Shown piece by piece: positions 48,706-62,608 of a stretch of 64,000 nucleotides of DNA. A model generated the notes under the pieces. That model was not told the origin of the DNA and made no database searches. It worked only from the letters and a program-made list of their open reading frames with translations. Where the stretch lies: the NCBI GenBank assembly GCA_029379385.1, contig CM055605.1:15659001-15723000 (forward strand), given 5' to 3'. The translations under genes and the position numbers were made by a program. Source of the DNA: Quillaja saponaria. Its lineage: Eukaryota; Streptophyta; Magnoliopsida; Fabales; Quillajaceae. Position 1 is the stretch's first letter. Each line of letters begins with the position of its first letter.

Positions 48706-49998
48706 TGGCTATCTTTTGTATTTTTGTTATATCTCATTGAATTTTAAAAGGGGTTTTAATTTGTATAATTCCCAATATTAATTAATTTCTTAACAATAAT
48801 ATCACGGTGAGTTATACAATACCAAACTCTATTTACAGGGTATTAAATGTCCAGCTAAATTGGACATATATTTTCTTAATAGTTTGACAAATCATCACAC
48901 CTGCTAACTATTTGTTTACCTCTTAAGGAAACCTGCTAATAAATTTGTGTATTTATGTTTTTCAGCCCAATCTTATTAAATGCTTTAAATTTAATCCCTA
49001 ACAAATAGAAAACCATAAATTCTTTTCTTTTACTTGGGGTCAAACCCACAAAATTTGAAACTCAAAACCCAAAATTTCAAATCCAGGAATCAAGAACAAA
49101 TTGTGAGGAAGGAGCCAACAACACCACCTCCTATAACCATGACTCTCCTTCTATATCCTGCTTGTTCTTGCTTCTCCTTTATTAGTATCTTTCATTTGAA
49201 TAGAAAATTGATTTATGGTATGTTTGTCAAAGCATCAGAAATAATATTGAATTCCTGGTCCAATATTCCATATTAGTAAAGACTCCCATAGATTGTGTTA
49301 TTAAAGGTCAAAGGTGGTGAAACATTTTTGACACCATGACTCAAATGCTATTACTGCCATCACTACCTCCAGCTCCACCACATCATAAAACACCACCCAA
49401 TGCCAACCCATTGTAGCCAACCCTATGGATCACAGGCTCACAACCATGACCACCACCACTACCACGTGCCTCACCTTAACCTCTTAGCTGCTTCTAAAAC
49501 ATCCAATTAAGGATTGATAAATTAATAGTTCTTCATGTAATTTGCTAGATATGAACTAATTCACATTATTCTCTTGAACCTAGAAAGAAAACTAAATTAG
49601 GTTGACATGTTTTTCCATTTCAAGTATCTTGAGAGGATAGTGAAAATGAATCCTACATGACTAGAGAAAAAGCAACTAAACTGTAGCACCAATTACATCT
49701 TAGCGAAGATGGTGGCTCTGTGGCCTGTACTTGTAGTTCATAAAAAATAAATATATTTTGGGGTCAAATATAATTACTCTATTTTTTAACAGTACAGTTA
49801 ACAAGTTAATATAAATAAATGGTTCTGATTCACTCAAATAAAATCGATGGTGAATGAATGATATACTTCAGCTGGGCCTTAAATACCATACAAAAAGAGT
49901 TGGGTATTGTATAACTCATCTAGTACCATTATCAAACAAGATATTACATGATAACTACTTTTACATATATTATCTTTAAAAAATTTGCTACATGGCCA
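48706..49998. repeat. Block R, copy 2
   Basis: Partner of 30930-32345 with several deletions (near 49280 and 49540). It contains the CACGTG motif (about 49462-49467) and an 80-codon frame at 49034-49276 that is not maintained in copy 1. No gene recognised. Confidence 0.55.
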
Positions 49999-51400
49999 AT
50001 GTTTAGAAAGACACTTTCTTTTATTATCAAATATACTCTGCCTCTTTTTTTTAGTTATAACTACTAAGCTAATACAAACTATTATGTACTACGGTGCATT
50101 TTTACAAATGTTCATACAATTTAATTATAGTTTTGTTGCTTCGCCGATAATTAACTTGTTTTGGTTATCCTTTTCATAAGTAACTTTCTTTACAAATTGT
50201 GAGATATGTAAGATTAAATCAATTTGTGCAGAAAAAAAAAAAATTAGATACCAATTTATTTATTTCTTCATTTTGTTCTTTAGATTTTATAAATATAAAA
50301 AATAAAAAAATAAAAAACACAAACCACTAGAGTTAAACTAGCCATAAAAAATTACCAAATAGGAAAAAGAAGAATATTTTATAGTGCATGTGCAGTACAC
50401 TAACATGTACACATGTTATTTTACATAGATGAAAATACATCTAGACCACATGCCTTAGCCTATATATAACTCACAAACACACATAATATAGACATGCATA
50501 TTTAGGTTAACTCTTATTTGAGTTTTTTTGATTTGGTTTTAAGCCTAAATTCGGGGCTCTCTGCTCACCAACTCTAGAAGAAGGTGATGGTAGAACTCAA
50601 CTTCTAGATCATGAAAAACTCTGATGGGGTTACCTTCATCTCTTTGGTATTGGTTTGAAGGGAGCTTCGATTGTGGCTTTGAGGCCATGAATATCTCTTA
50701 CTTTTTTTTTTTTTTTGGATTACTGAAGAACTCCCGCAGATATAAATAACTCTCTCACTTTCTCTTACGTTTCTATTTAGATTGAGTACCCTAGTACGTA
50801 CAAATTGTGTTTTAACACATTATCAATTAATTTCTTACATTGGCGGATAAGAAAACTATTAATTTCTTGTGTTAACATTAGCACATATGTACTCTTTTCA
50901 ATTGAGAATCAATGATTTTTTTTTTTCTATTTTTTTTTAGTAAAAGCTGGAGATCAGACCCACAACTTGGAGGTGAGGAATAATTGATTTCTTTCATTTG
51001 TAGACAAAAAAAGCTTCAATTTATCATGCTCATAGGGTGTACATAAGTTTTTACTAGTTTTTTTATTTGTCTTTTACATACCCTTATATAAATTTTAACA
51101 AATTTTTATATGCAAATCATCAAAACAGAAAAATATTTAGCCTTAGTAATAATCCACCTAGTTGGAATAGACAGAAAAAATATACGCATTAAAACATTAA
51201 AACATTAAAACACAATTTATGTAAATTTTTTAAAAATTGAAAAGAAAAAAAAAAACAATATTGATTTTGGAGTTAAGTTTTAATTGTGGTCTAACCAATG
51301 ATATCATATAAATATTTAATTTAATTTTTATAAATGTTAAACATAATATAATTTTGCTTGCATGAATTAGTTTACTAATATATATTACCAACTTAGGAAA
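49999..51400. repeat. Block P, copy 3, internally deleted
   Basis: Matches P copies 1 and 2 but lacks about 950 bp between roughly 50437 (GATGAAAATAC) and the ATCTAGACCACATGCC phrase. It retains the TATA-like box and leader-like stretch, and ends in the AT-rich repeat at ACTTAGGAAAAAAAT, where U begins. Confidence 0.7.
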
Positions 51401-53400
51401 AAAATTTACTGAAAATTTTGGCAGAGATTCCTCGTAATATAGAACATGCCTAAAATAGAAATGCGTAATCCTATTTTTATACAATAACCAGAGTAACAAC
51501 AACAAAGACAACAAGGAGCTCCATTACATTTCTTGTCATAATAACAATTAATTAAACTATTACACATTATAAGACCAGACACCCTACAGCTCTAGTGTAA
51601 CAGCAAATTTTTACCCTTTGACTTCAAGATTAAGATTCCCAAGAGTTACCTTGCCATCAAACACTCGGCAAGATCTATTATTGGTAATAGCCATCCTCAA
51701 ATCCTGTTACTACAAACAATACCACATAAGAAGGGTAAGTCTTATGGACTCAATGAGTGAAAAATAGTACCAAATGGATACTAGCATCACTTAACACAAG
51801 TAATATAATATATAAAATAACATAATGTATCAATGTTCATGTTTTAATTCAAAATACACGTACATATTGTTATTCGTTATAAATTCACAACTTACATTAT
51901 TCATAACATCACAAATAAATCAAATCAATCATAACATACAAAGCAAACAAAGGAGTAACGAGTAACTCAGCGCTGCACAAATATATCACTTCCTACTAGC
52001 ATTTATACACTCGCAAACAGATTAATCTCCGTACATAATCTATCACATCAGGACTGAGTACTCAAACTTTTAAAACATTTATCAGAATCAAAATATCTTA
52101 GAATTTCAAATCAACATATCCTAGGTGCACCTTCAAACAATTTATTGATTCTAGAAATAAAAATCTTTTCTCAAAAAAATTTCAATTTATTGGCCATTAT
52201 CAATCACAAACAATTTCAGAAAAGTATGATTCAAATAACTCACTGAAACATTGCATTTGCACATTTATTTAAATACACATACAATTACACATAATAATCT
52301 AGCCCCTAACGGCAATAATTAACCACCCACCTTTAACCGATCTCATTCATCACTTACGATTGCATTCACGTGCATTGTTGATTTAACCACACTTTCTGAA
52401 CCTACAAGTACATTTTCCAATTTATAAAATCAACATTTGGTATAGATAAATTTGTTTATGAAAATGTTCTATTAAGCATTTACATATTAAGTATTATGAA
52501 TTGTACTTTGTATGACAAGGTTGATAATGAAGAGACATTTTAAATGTCTTGACATGTATAGGGTAAAAGGAAACCATTGGAAAAGATAGAAAATACCAGT
52601 GAGTTAGAAATATTAAAATTGTCCAAACTTGGGATTTGAACCAGTGTTCACTCTAATTGTCATATCTTTCTATAGGAAATTCTAAATCCAGTTTCGTAAA
52701 ATTTATAAAATACTAGACACATATAGCTTTATAATGGTATATCATTTGAAATTTTTAGATTAATATATCAATATAGTTTATTCTATGAAGTTGAATCAAT
52801 TTCTACAAAACACAGGATTTTGACAGATCTAATCTTACCTTAGTTATCTGAACATAACTTTCTCTAGAAAAAAGGAAACCCAATTCTGTTTGTTGGAATT
52901 ATTAATAGACAAATATATCATATGTATTATTTGGATATATATATATATTTATATACTAATACAGTTAATTATTTAAAGTTTACTCCTTTTAGGCATTTTT
53001 ACAACCCTTGGATATATGTTTATTTTCACTTACATACTTAATCAAATTTAATAAAAACCAGTTTAAACATTTTCTATAGGATGTTAACTACCTATATTAT
53101 TTAGAAACTTTTTTCTAAAATCAGCCTTGAACTCATTCGATTCTTTACATAAACAAAAACAGGGCACTCACAAAATTCCTGGTTGTCAATATCGGACTCC
53201 AAAGCTTATAAAAAATTTATGTTCGGGAATTAAATTACAAAAATATCTAGTCTAACTTATCAAGATATTTGGAGCACTTCATCTTCAGAACTTTATTCCT
53301 AATTCAACATTTAAAACTCTCTAAAGTTAGTTACACTCAAACAGGTTCAATAAGTATCCGAAAATCAACCCTGAGTTTCATCACCTCCAAAAGTTTGGAG
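51401..53400 (-). mobile_element. U-type LTR fragment, copy 5
   Basis: Begins inside U at TTTACTGAAAATTTTGGCAG (equivalent to 44236 of copy 3) and runs to TTTCATCACCTCCAAAAG. It then switches to the U0 tail sequence that leads into Q. Confidence 0.6.
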
Positions 53401-56209
53401 GAAATTGAATCTGGATGAAGAAGGGTGGTGGCCAAACCAAAAAGGAAAGAAAGAAGAAAAACTTCAAGGTTAAAGTATAACTAATGTATGGAGGAAATTG
53501 AATCTAGGTGTGTATGTATATATATATATCCATTAGTTATCACTTTTCCAATTTATTTAGTTAACATATATAATTTACTTACTAAAATTTATACTAGATA
53601 ACAAAATATCTTATAACTAATATTATAATACCCATTGTAATATCGGATTATAATATTTAATACCACTAAGTATAATATATTATTATTAATTTAAATAGCC
53701 TCATAAATCATGCACGACACTCCAAAACATATATTAAAACATCGATAGTAAAATAAGGACATATCGGTTTATCACAATTTCTTTGTAAAAAAAATCACTA
53801 AAATGTATCACTACGATATCGAGTTAAGACATGTTTAGTTTTTGTTTATATTTCTTTAATTTGTTTATGTCGTTGTTGCTTATAACTGAAATTTATATAT
53901 TATATCTAAAACTTGACTTTACGATACTGGGTTAACACATTTATTACATTCAACATTCTAAATGTTACAATATCGGCTTATAACAAAAAATGAAGAATTA
54001 CAGATTTAAAAACTATAAAAAACCAAATTATGTTTGTAAAAGAAAAAATTGGTATCGACCTATAACTTATATCTATGATTTCTTCATTTTCATTAAAATT
54101 AATTTTTATGTCATGCAGGTTGCAGCTAGCCGTATTTACATTAGGAAATTTGCTAGAAATAAAATCTTTAATACAAAATTTCTTATTTTTCTAACCGTTA
54201 AAAAAAATAAAGTCAATATTTAACATAAGTTCTTGATTTTTATCTTTATGTCATGTAATGAACAACAATCATGTAAGTATTATCTAGGAAGATAGTTAAG
54301 AAGTTGTACTTCCTTTATTGACTTTCTTCATTTGAATCTTCTTGGGGAGAGCTTAAGGACTAAACTCCTCACAAATTTCTTTATTTTGAAGTGCTTAACC
54401 TGTCTTTGACCAAACCGAAAAGGTGATCAATCGAGATATGCGTAAAATATCCCGGACGTACCTCTGTGGATTAAAAAAAATGAATTAATATAATTTTATG
54501 ATAATAGTGTGAATTAAAATTTAGCATTATCTAATTAGTAAGTTCATTAGCTACACTAGTGACAATCAACATTAACCTTCCTTTTGCTACAAATATACAA
54601 GTAAAAAAAGAAAATGTATTTTTATGATAAATATGTTATTAAACAAGAAGAATTTAAAACTATCATGATTAAAAGAATTAATAAAATATGAAATTATTAA
54701 ATAAAAATACTTATTGATTATCCTGATTTATTAGTAATTACCTTTTTTCTTTTCCTCAGGTTTTTCATCTATTTGGTTAGGTCCCAATGAAGTTAGGACA
54801 CCCAAGCCAGTATTAGAGAATTAATGAAAATTTTACTTGTTATAACTCAGTACCGTAACGGTAAGTTTTAGGGAATAAAAAGGAAAAACTTAGTACGTTC
54901 GGTTATAAACACAAACTAAATAAATAAATAAACAAAATAAAATACCGATTTTTTATCCTTTTATTTTATTTTCCTTTTCCTCTTATTTTCCTATTCTTTT
55001 CCTTATAGATTTTTTTCTCTTTGTCTTCCTTCTCCATGCCTTTTTCCTTCCCCTATTTTCTCGACTCTTCTATTAGCTCCATTCTAGAAGACCAAAGCAC
55101 CAACTTCTTCTCATTAGCAGCTTGTGTCTTGATCTTCCCCAGCCTATGCTTGAGATGAGGAGTAGCTATTGTGTATTAGCAACACCTCCAATAGCCACTA
55201 CATCAGCAAACAACGGCACGTCCAACAGCCTCCAACAATTGCTCAGCCACTTCTATTTCGGGGTAGTTCTAAATACCTCTAGTTCAAGTAATTCTCTTTT
55301 TTTGTTGGAGCTGATTCATTTTCCTTTTTGTTTTGTTTGAGGATTTAGATGTCAGGATTGAGTGGGTTGGTGAATGAAAGAATATGATCAAGGTGGTGAG
55401 AAAAATAGTGGGTAAAGTGTTGTTTTGTTCTCGTGGAATTCCAAGATTTAAGCTCTTTATTGTCCCTAAATGATTCATCCAATTTCAATTTAGTATTTGA
55501 ATTGTGGTTAGTGTTGCTGCTAGTTTTGGTTACACACATAAGATATATATATATATATGAATTGGCACAAAGTATGCTTTCAAGATGTTTGATAAAATGA
55601 CTGAAAGAAGTTATTTGTAAATTATATTTTGGAATTATTCAAGTTCTTATGATTAGGGACTAATAAGATATGAAATTTAGAAACTAAACGATACTTGGAA
55701 ATGTAATTTCAACTCTAGAACATGATGCTATCTCGACGACACTTTTGGACTCTAGGGGAAGCCACGAACAACAACTGTAACGTTGTGAGTGAAAGATATT
55801 ATCTTTTGGTTACTAGTTGTGTTTTGAAATGTTTTCTATATCTATATCATTGTTGGGTAAATATGTGTTTAGTACTTTGAGTTGAATATAAATATTGAAT
55901 TATGTGATAAAATTCTAAATCTTCATACATTTGTTATTTAGTGTGTTGTGTGATAGTTTGAATGATTTGTATGTGGTTGATAGGGCCAGAGAATTCATTT
56001 TTAATATGATTTAGAATCCAGCCGGACCTAGGATAAATTTGATTTGATTAAGTGATTATATAAATATACATTCGAGTAACTCAGCCCTGAGGAGGTTACT
56101 GTGGGAGATTATATGTTATGGTGTGCGGGAGTTGAAAAACCCCGAAGATGATATATGTATATGTACATATATTATATATATATATATATGATGTGCAGAA
56201 GCTGAGTTA
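53401..56209 (+). mobile_element. U0 tail remnant and Q-type LTR, copy 3
   Basis: The first 120 bp are the U0 tail (AACTTCAAGGTTAAAGTATA), followed by a short AT run and Q from CCATTAGTTATCAC. The same U0-tail/Q adjacency occurs at 10.0-10.1 kb, so that junction is ancestral. Stem arms are at 56074 and 56201. It ends at about 56209, where S begins, as in copy 1. Confidence 0.55.
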
Positions 56210-58128
56210 CTACGAAACAAATTTTAATTATTTGCGACGGTATAATAACTTATTTGCTATGGGTATGCATTGTAGCAAATAAGACAATTGTAAATATTTT
56301 TTCTAAGTCGACCTGTTTACATGGGTGACGACCCACAACCGTAGTAATAGTGAAAACTAAGAAAATAAACCTAATATCCACTTTCTCAGTTTGCATTCGA
56401 TTCTTCTTTCTCATTTTCAGTTCTCTACCTCTCCCTCACTCACCAACTTCACACCACATCTCACTCTACTGTAAGCCATCAAGGCTCCACGAGAAAAGCT
56501 TAGAGACCATATTACGAAAGGAGATTGGGATCCAAAATTGCGTTACCTTATCTCATTTTCTTATAAGAGTGTAGAATTTTTTCTCGAATTTAGATCTGGC
56601 TACTTTTATGACTTCCTATTCTTCTTCTTCTTCAATTTTAATTGCATGGAGAGTTTAGGGAGTTTTCATGGCTTCTCCTATTGCATCAATTGTATGGCTT
56701 TCAAATCCTCTGAAATTTCAAGTATCAGTAACAGGAAAGTGGATCAGTTTTGACAATGGTTTCATGCTTGTTGAGTAGAATCGAGTCAGCTCCATTCTTG
56801 TTTTGGTCTTCAATGCAGATCGAAGAGTTCATTTGGCTCGACTAGTATGTAGATCCTTGTATTGCATTAGACTTATTTTCCTATTTTTAACACCTTAGAT
56901 GTTGTGAATTTTCACTACTGAAAACTAGAAGAGTTTAAAAATTTTGTTGAACTAACACTGACTTATTACCCATATTGAAACCCAAAAGAGAAAAAAGTTC
57001 TCCAGTTATTCCGTGATGAAAAATTCGAATTTAGGATATGGAAGGCAATTTCTTCTTTCTTATGTGGGTGCTTTTTAAAAAAATTCTAATTGTTTTTTAT
57101 ATTTCATACTACATGAAGAAGATTGGTCACTATTACTAATAATCAGGTTTGTAAAGCATCTATTTTATTTTTACACCAGTAAGAATAGTAGTATTTGTAT
57201 GTCTTTGAGGTTCTTCTAACATGGGTGCTTCAGATTGATTTTTACAGCACAGGCTGGATGGTTGTTTATCAGAGTACTAAGCAGAGAGCTAGTTGGCCTA
57301 ACTGTCCTATATCAGGGGTAAGCTCTTATTGTCATTCTCATCCTAAATTTTTTAGGTTTGTATCAATTTTTTTTTACTGCATTTTAGAAAGATAATAAAA
57401 TATTCATCGGAATTTTACCTCTATGGTGTGACAAATATTAGTTTGTCTTTAGAGATTGATTGGAGATAGGTGATAATTTTATTGCATTGAACATTTAATT
57501 CATCACTTCTAAGCTTATTTGGGGTTAGATTGCCCATTTCAATCCTTAGTTCATTTAAATGGTTAGGTTGTCCAGTTTTGTTACTATGTTAATTACTTAA
57601 CTTGTAAAAGTTGACCATCTATCTATTTGTGGCTCATTTGAACTTAGTAACTAATCTATCATAGAGCAAGTTGATGCTTTATACTTTTAGACTGTTTATA
57701 TGCAAACATGTGAAGAAGATGTTTATTTGAGCTATCACTTTTTCCTTATCATTTTAATTAATGCTATGAATTATGTTGTCATTTGAAACTATAGGATTAT
57801 TGGAAGATGTATAAAAAATGATAAAGGTATATACTGTTAAATTGGTAAATTTTTTATTTTTTTTAACATGCAAATGCTATCATTAAATATTGAATTGGAT
57901 GACAAAGTTTATAATATTTGTATATGCATTTAAAAACATATCTTATCAAATGTTTTATAACTTAGCATGACTAGTAACTCACATTATTTTACTTAGAATT
58001 TTAACTGAATAGAGTTCGCTCAATCTTGTGTATATAATCTTTGTTATTGATGGTCTTAGGAAAAAATAATCTGCATTATGATATTTTCTTTTGGTTTTTC
58101 TTCGGGAATGTGTGGTAGCTTATATGCT
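56210..58128 (+). mobile_element. Block S, copy 3, 3' truncated
   Basis: Same left junction as copy 1 (GAGTTACTACGAAACAAATT). It carries the exon-like frame near 56.68 kb and the eL34 exon. It stops inside the 14.8-kb exon equivalent at TATGCTTCAAAAG and switches to Q sequence, so its right CACTA-like end is lost. Confidence 0.55.
57248..57317 (+). pseudogene. RPL34-like: Captured eL34 exon, copy 3
   Basis: After TTTTTACAG, the eL34 frame is open and reads TGWMVVYQSTKQRASWPNCP then ISG, followed by GTAAGC. The RAS triplet agrees better with eL34 than copy 1 does. Both splice-site dinucleotides are kept. Confidence 0.6.
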
Positions 58129-59264
58129 TCAAAAGGTTTTGTTCAAATTAGATCGAAGTATGCTTTCAATATGTTTGATAAAATGACTAAAAGAAGTTAT
58201 TTGTAAATTATATTTTGGAATTATTATGGTCAAGTCCTTATGATTAGGGACTAATAATATATGAAATTTAGAAACTAAACGATACTTGGAAATGTAATTT
58301 TTGGTCTAGAACATGACGTTATCTCGACGACACTTTTGGAATCTAGGGGAAGCCACGAACAACAACTGTAAAGTTATAAGTGAAAGATATTATCTTTTGG
58401 TTACTAGTTGTGTTTTGAAATGTCTTATGTATGTATATTATTGTGGGATAAAGATGTGTTTAAGTACTTTGAGTTGAATATAAATGTTGAATTATGTGAT
58501 AAAATTCTAAATCTTCATACATTTGTTATTTAGTGTGTTGTGCGATAGTTTGAATGATTTGTATGTGGTTGATAAGGCCAGATAATTCATTTTTAATATG
58601 ATTTAGAATCCAGGTGGACCTAGGATAAATTTGATTTGATTAAGTGATTATATAAATATACATTTGAGTAACTCAGCCCCGGGGAGGTTACTGAATAGCC
58701 CCGAGGAAAATATATGTATATGTACATTTATAAGTACATATATATTTTATATATATTTATGGTGTGCGGGAGCTGAGTTACTACGATTACTGTCCCTTAG
58801 ATGTACTGTTTGATTTGTTTATTATATGTTTGTTTACTTGCGAGTATGTAAGTTTTATGTCATCCATATGTGTATATATATATATTATGTAAGGATTGTA
58901 ATTGGATAATGAGTTATGTTATGATTTTTTATAAGTTATATGACTCAGTCTTCTTTCTTCTATGTTTGTTTTAGCTCCAGGTTCTTCTCAAACTCCTCTA
59001 GCAGTACCTTGACTTAGACTTGCTAGTAGTTGTTGAGGCATGATACTCTTGAAAGGATGCACAATTGTAGCCCTGAGAATGAAACACTACAGTCATATCA
59101 GGGCTTAAAGTTACGTATTGTGTATTTTGGATCATTGTGTCTTAATGTTTTTTTTTTTTTTTTGGTTCTTGATGCAACAGAGCTCCCTGTGTTTATGTTC
59201 CCCCATAATGAAGAACGTCTCTGCATAATACAATCTAAATACCTTTATGTGGTGTGTAATAAGT
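58129..59264 (+). mobile_element. Q-type LTR, copy 4, retaining its 3' end
   Basis: A 5'-truncated Q that begins at the equivalent of about 12310 in copy 1. It has stem arms near 58667 and 58773 and continues past the S insertion point. The only Q copy reaching the LTR end: GTGGTGTGTAATA at about 59250-59262. A 99-codon frame (59030-59329) crosses the LTR end and the PBS and is unlikely to be a gene. Confidence 0.55.
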
Positions 59265-59277
59265 TGGTACCGGAGCC
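59265..59277 (+). other. Primer-binding site, initiator tRNA-Met type
   Basis: TGGTACCGGAGCC differs at two of 13 positions from TGGTATCAGAGCC, the initiator-tRNA-Met PBS used by most plant LTR retrotransposons. It lies a few bases after the Q LTR end and fixes the plus strand as the sense strand of Q, and by homology of T. Sequence after it (to about 59330) is a short internal remnant before block S. Confidence 0.65.
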
Positions 59278-59657
59278 CAATTTAGTGATTCGCACCGTTG
59301 ATGTTATGAATTTTCAAAACAGTACTTGAAAGCTAGAATAGTATAAAAATTTTGTTGAGCTAACACTAACTTATTACCCATATTGAAATCCAAAAGAAAA
59401 AAAAAAGATCTCTAGTTGTTCCTTGATGAAAAATTCAAATTTACGATCTGGGAGGCAAATTCTTCCGTTTTATGTGAGTGCTTTTTTAGAAATTCTAATT
59501 TTCTTTCTATATTTCATACTACATGAAGAAGATTGGTCACTATTACTAACAATCAGGTTTGTAAAGCATCTATTTTATTTTTACACCAGTAAGAATAGTA
59601 GCATTTGTATGTCTTTGATGTTCTTTTAACATGGGTGCTTCGGATTGATTTTTGCAG

Positions 59658-59727
59658 CACAAGCTGGATGGTTGTTTATCAGAGCACTAAGAAGAGAACT
59701 AGTTAGCCTAACTGTCCTATATTAGGG
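59658..59727 (+). pseudogene. RPL34-like: Captured eL34 exon, copy 4
   Basis: After TTTTTGCAG, the eL34 frame reads TSWMVVYQSTKKRTS and then a TAG. The KKR of eL34 (TKKRAS) is kept here, while copies 1 and 3 have lost one or the other residue. Confidence 0.55.
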
Positions 59728-60484
59728 GTAACCTCTTATTGTCATTCTCATCCTAAATTTTTTGGGTTTGTATCAATTTTGTTTTACTGCATTTTAGAAA
59801 GATAATAAAATATCCATTGGTATTTAACCTCTATGGTATGACAAATATTGGCTTGTCTTTAGAGATTGATTGGAGATAGGTGATAATTTTATTGCATTAA
59901 ACTTTTAATTCCTCAGTTATGAGTTTATTTGGGGTTAAATTGCCCATTTCAATCCTTAGTTCATTCAAATGGTTAGGTTGTCCAGTTTTGTTGACCATCT
60001 AGCTATTTGTGGCTCATTTGAACTTAGTAACTAATCTATGATAAAGGAAGTTGATTCTTTATACTTTTAGACTGTTTATATGCAAACATGTAAAGAAGAT
60101 GTTTATTTGAGCTATCACTTTTTCCTTATCATTTTAATTAATGCTATGAATAATGTTGTCATTTGAAACTGTATTATTACTGGAAGATGCATAAAAAATG
60201 ATGACTTATATACTGTTAAATTAGTAATTTTTTTTTCTTTTAACATGCAAATGCTATCATTCAATATTGAATTGGATGATAAAGTTTAGAATATTTGTAT
60301 ATGCGTTTGAAAACATATCCTATCAAATGTTTTATGACTTAGCATGAGTAGTAGCTCACATTATTTTACTTAGAATTTTAATTGAATAAAGTTCACTCAA
60401 TCTTGTGTATATAATCCTTGTGATTGACTGGTCTTAGGAAAAACGAATCTGCATTATAATATTTTCTTTTGGTTTTCCTTCTGG

Positions 60485-60560
60485 TATGTGTGGTAGCTTA
60501 TATGCTCCAAAAGCATACTTAATGGTGTACCTCTACTTGCCAATTGAAGGATTCTTTCAG
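60485..60560 (+). pseudogene. Captured exon, unknown protein, copy 4
   Basis: Same as 14770-14845 with two amino-acid changes (KAYLM, EGFFQ). The acceptor AG is mutated to GG. The partner exon downstream is deleted. Confidence 0.4.
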
Positions 60561-60812
60561 GTGCTTCAAAATTTCAAAGTAACTAAAATTGAGCAGTTGT
60601 TTTACATTTTTGAAGATTGATTTTTATGTTTTTAAACTTTACTATATCAATCCATTCTACTTAATAAGATTGCAAGCCGTTAACTTGCACGAACATTGGT
60701 TATCTGCAACGGTTAAGGATAAGTTTATCTACAATGTTTGTTTTTACCATTGTAGAAATTGGTTATTAATTATGTCATTTTCTTCAACAGGCTTATCTGC
60801 GATTGGAACCCA

Positions 60813-61576
60813 TCGTCCAGGAGTTTGGTACCCTGTTTTGGTGGCCATGGATCTCTTATTTCAGCCATGGAAGCCTTGCCATGTACCTTGAGTGATTGGG
60901 CTACTTCTATGTCCCCATATAATTAATTAATTCTTTTCTTTTACTTATTAATAATTAAGAAAGGGTTGAGTTTAGTGAGTTTGGGAGGAGTAGTTAGAAT
61001 TTGATATTGACGGAAAGTGTGATAGTTAATCATTTAAGGAAAAAAGAAAGCTTGAATTAGATAGGATTATATAGTTGGAAATATATGTAATTCAAGTTTT
61101 AATTATTTTAGACGAGCAAAGAACTAAGCGTGTGAGTCACTTAATTTCCCTTAATTTTTTTTAAAACTTAATTACATCTTTGTGGCATGGTTCAAAATGT
61201 TTGGATTTGAGAATTTTTAAAAGGTAAAATACAAGTTGGTGGTGATGGAAATTTTCCACCCACTGAGTCCGTGGGACTCACCACTCTCTTGTTATTTTTT
61301 TTTTAGTAACATAATCTCTGTGATCATTAATAACTGATGCTTGGCTTGCCGATTATATGATAGCAAGATATTCATTTGAGATTGCCGACTTGAAGCCACA
61401 AGATGAAAATTTGTAGTCACTTTTGGGTTGGGTGTCTGATTTTGTATTGTGTTATAGTTCTATTCATTCGTTGTTGTATTTTAAAGTATTGCGAAGCTCC
61501 TTTTGGTATATTGTTGCTGTTAGTGACTAGTTGAATGTAACTAAGGATTATATATTTGTATTTTGAGCATGTTACA
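60813..61576 (+). mobile_element. T-type LTR, copy 4, with two internal deletions
   Basis: Corresponds to the T leader end (CCATGGAAGCCTTGCCATG), then jumps near 61110 and 61247 to later parts. It ends GAGCATGTTACA at 61576. The stem-loop region is deleted. Confidence 0.6.
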
Positions 61577-62470
61577 AGGTACAGGGAACCTATACTGAAA
61601 CTTTTAATAAATTGTATGTACTTCAGTAAATAACATTTTAGTTCTAATACATTGGATTAGTAGTTGGTAACACCGACTTGGCCGGCCAGTAATGATCGAT
61701 CAACTTTATCTTTTTTGCCCACATATTTTTTCTGACTAATTTCACCAACAAACTTACATCGGTAATATTGTGTTTTTGATCGAAATTCTATTTTGGTTAG
61801 CTTCATAATTAGTTTCGAGTAAATTACACCATTTCCCTTGAGTTTTTGTGAAATAACACTAGTTCAAAACTTGGAGGAATCGATAATCCCCTCTCTTGGA
61901 TGGATAGAAAAGCTAATAATGTTACAAAATAATTTTGGTAAAAAACTAAAAAATCATGTTTGTATCTCAAAAGTAACAAAAAGCCTTATTTTTACTTTTC
62001 ACTTTTCAAATGAGTTATAATACTTACTTTTTTTTATATCATCCTTTATTTTTTAAAATTTATTTTCCTAATAACAACCTCAATTTTTATTTATTTTATT
62101 TCTACTATATTATCCCTAATAAAAAAAATACTTGAAAATAAATAAATTATATTTATTAGTGATATTTTAAAAACAACTTATGACATAACTTTACGAAAAA
62201 AATAAGTCTGAATTTTAGTATTTTCTCTTCAAATAAATATACTTTAAATTTGAACATATTTTTACCACTTTAACCTATTAAAAAACTTAAATAAATTGTG
62301 TTATATTAATTAATAAAAGAATAAAGACTTATACTAATAATAAAATATTACCATTTTTCATTTTCATATATTTCAACCTATAAATGATTTTTAAAGTGTT
62401 TGAATTTGTCTTTTAAATTCAAAGAGATTTACATTTTTTAATTTCATATTTAATACTCAAATTCAATGTA

Positions 62471-62474
<4 letters not shown>

Positions 62475-62508
<34 letters not shown>
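62475..62508. repeat. AT microsatellite
   Basis: A (AT)17-type run, much shorter in the sister spacer (about 43877-43886). Confidence 0.85.
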
Positions 62509-62512
<4 letters not shown>

Positions 62513-62608
62513 TAGTTATCTGCAAGCACATACTTGTATATATCTTACCTGTATTTAACATTTTTAATTAATTTAATTTGATAAAAAAATTAATTATATA
62601 TTTTAAAA

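Larger units (their letters stand above)
59331..60812 (+). mobile_element. Block S, copy 4, both ends lost
   Basis: Starts inside S (CTTGAAAGCTAGAATAGTAT) and ends near CATCGTCCAGGAG, before the CACTA-like terminus. It has subterminal-type motifs (GCAACGGTT at about 60706) but no TAGTG end. Confidence 0.55.

Noticed and set aside
59030..59329. 99-codon frame over the Q LTR end
   Set aside because: It reads through a poly-T tract, the LTR terminus and the primer-binding site. The equivalent Q copy at 30.0 kb is truncated before this point.
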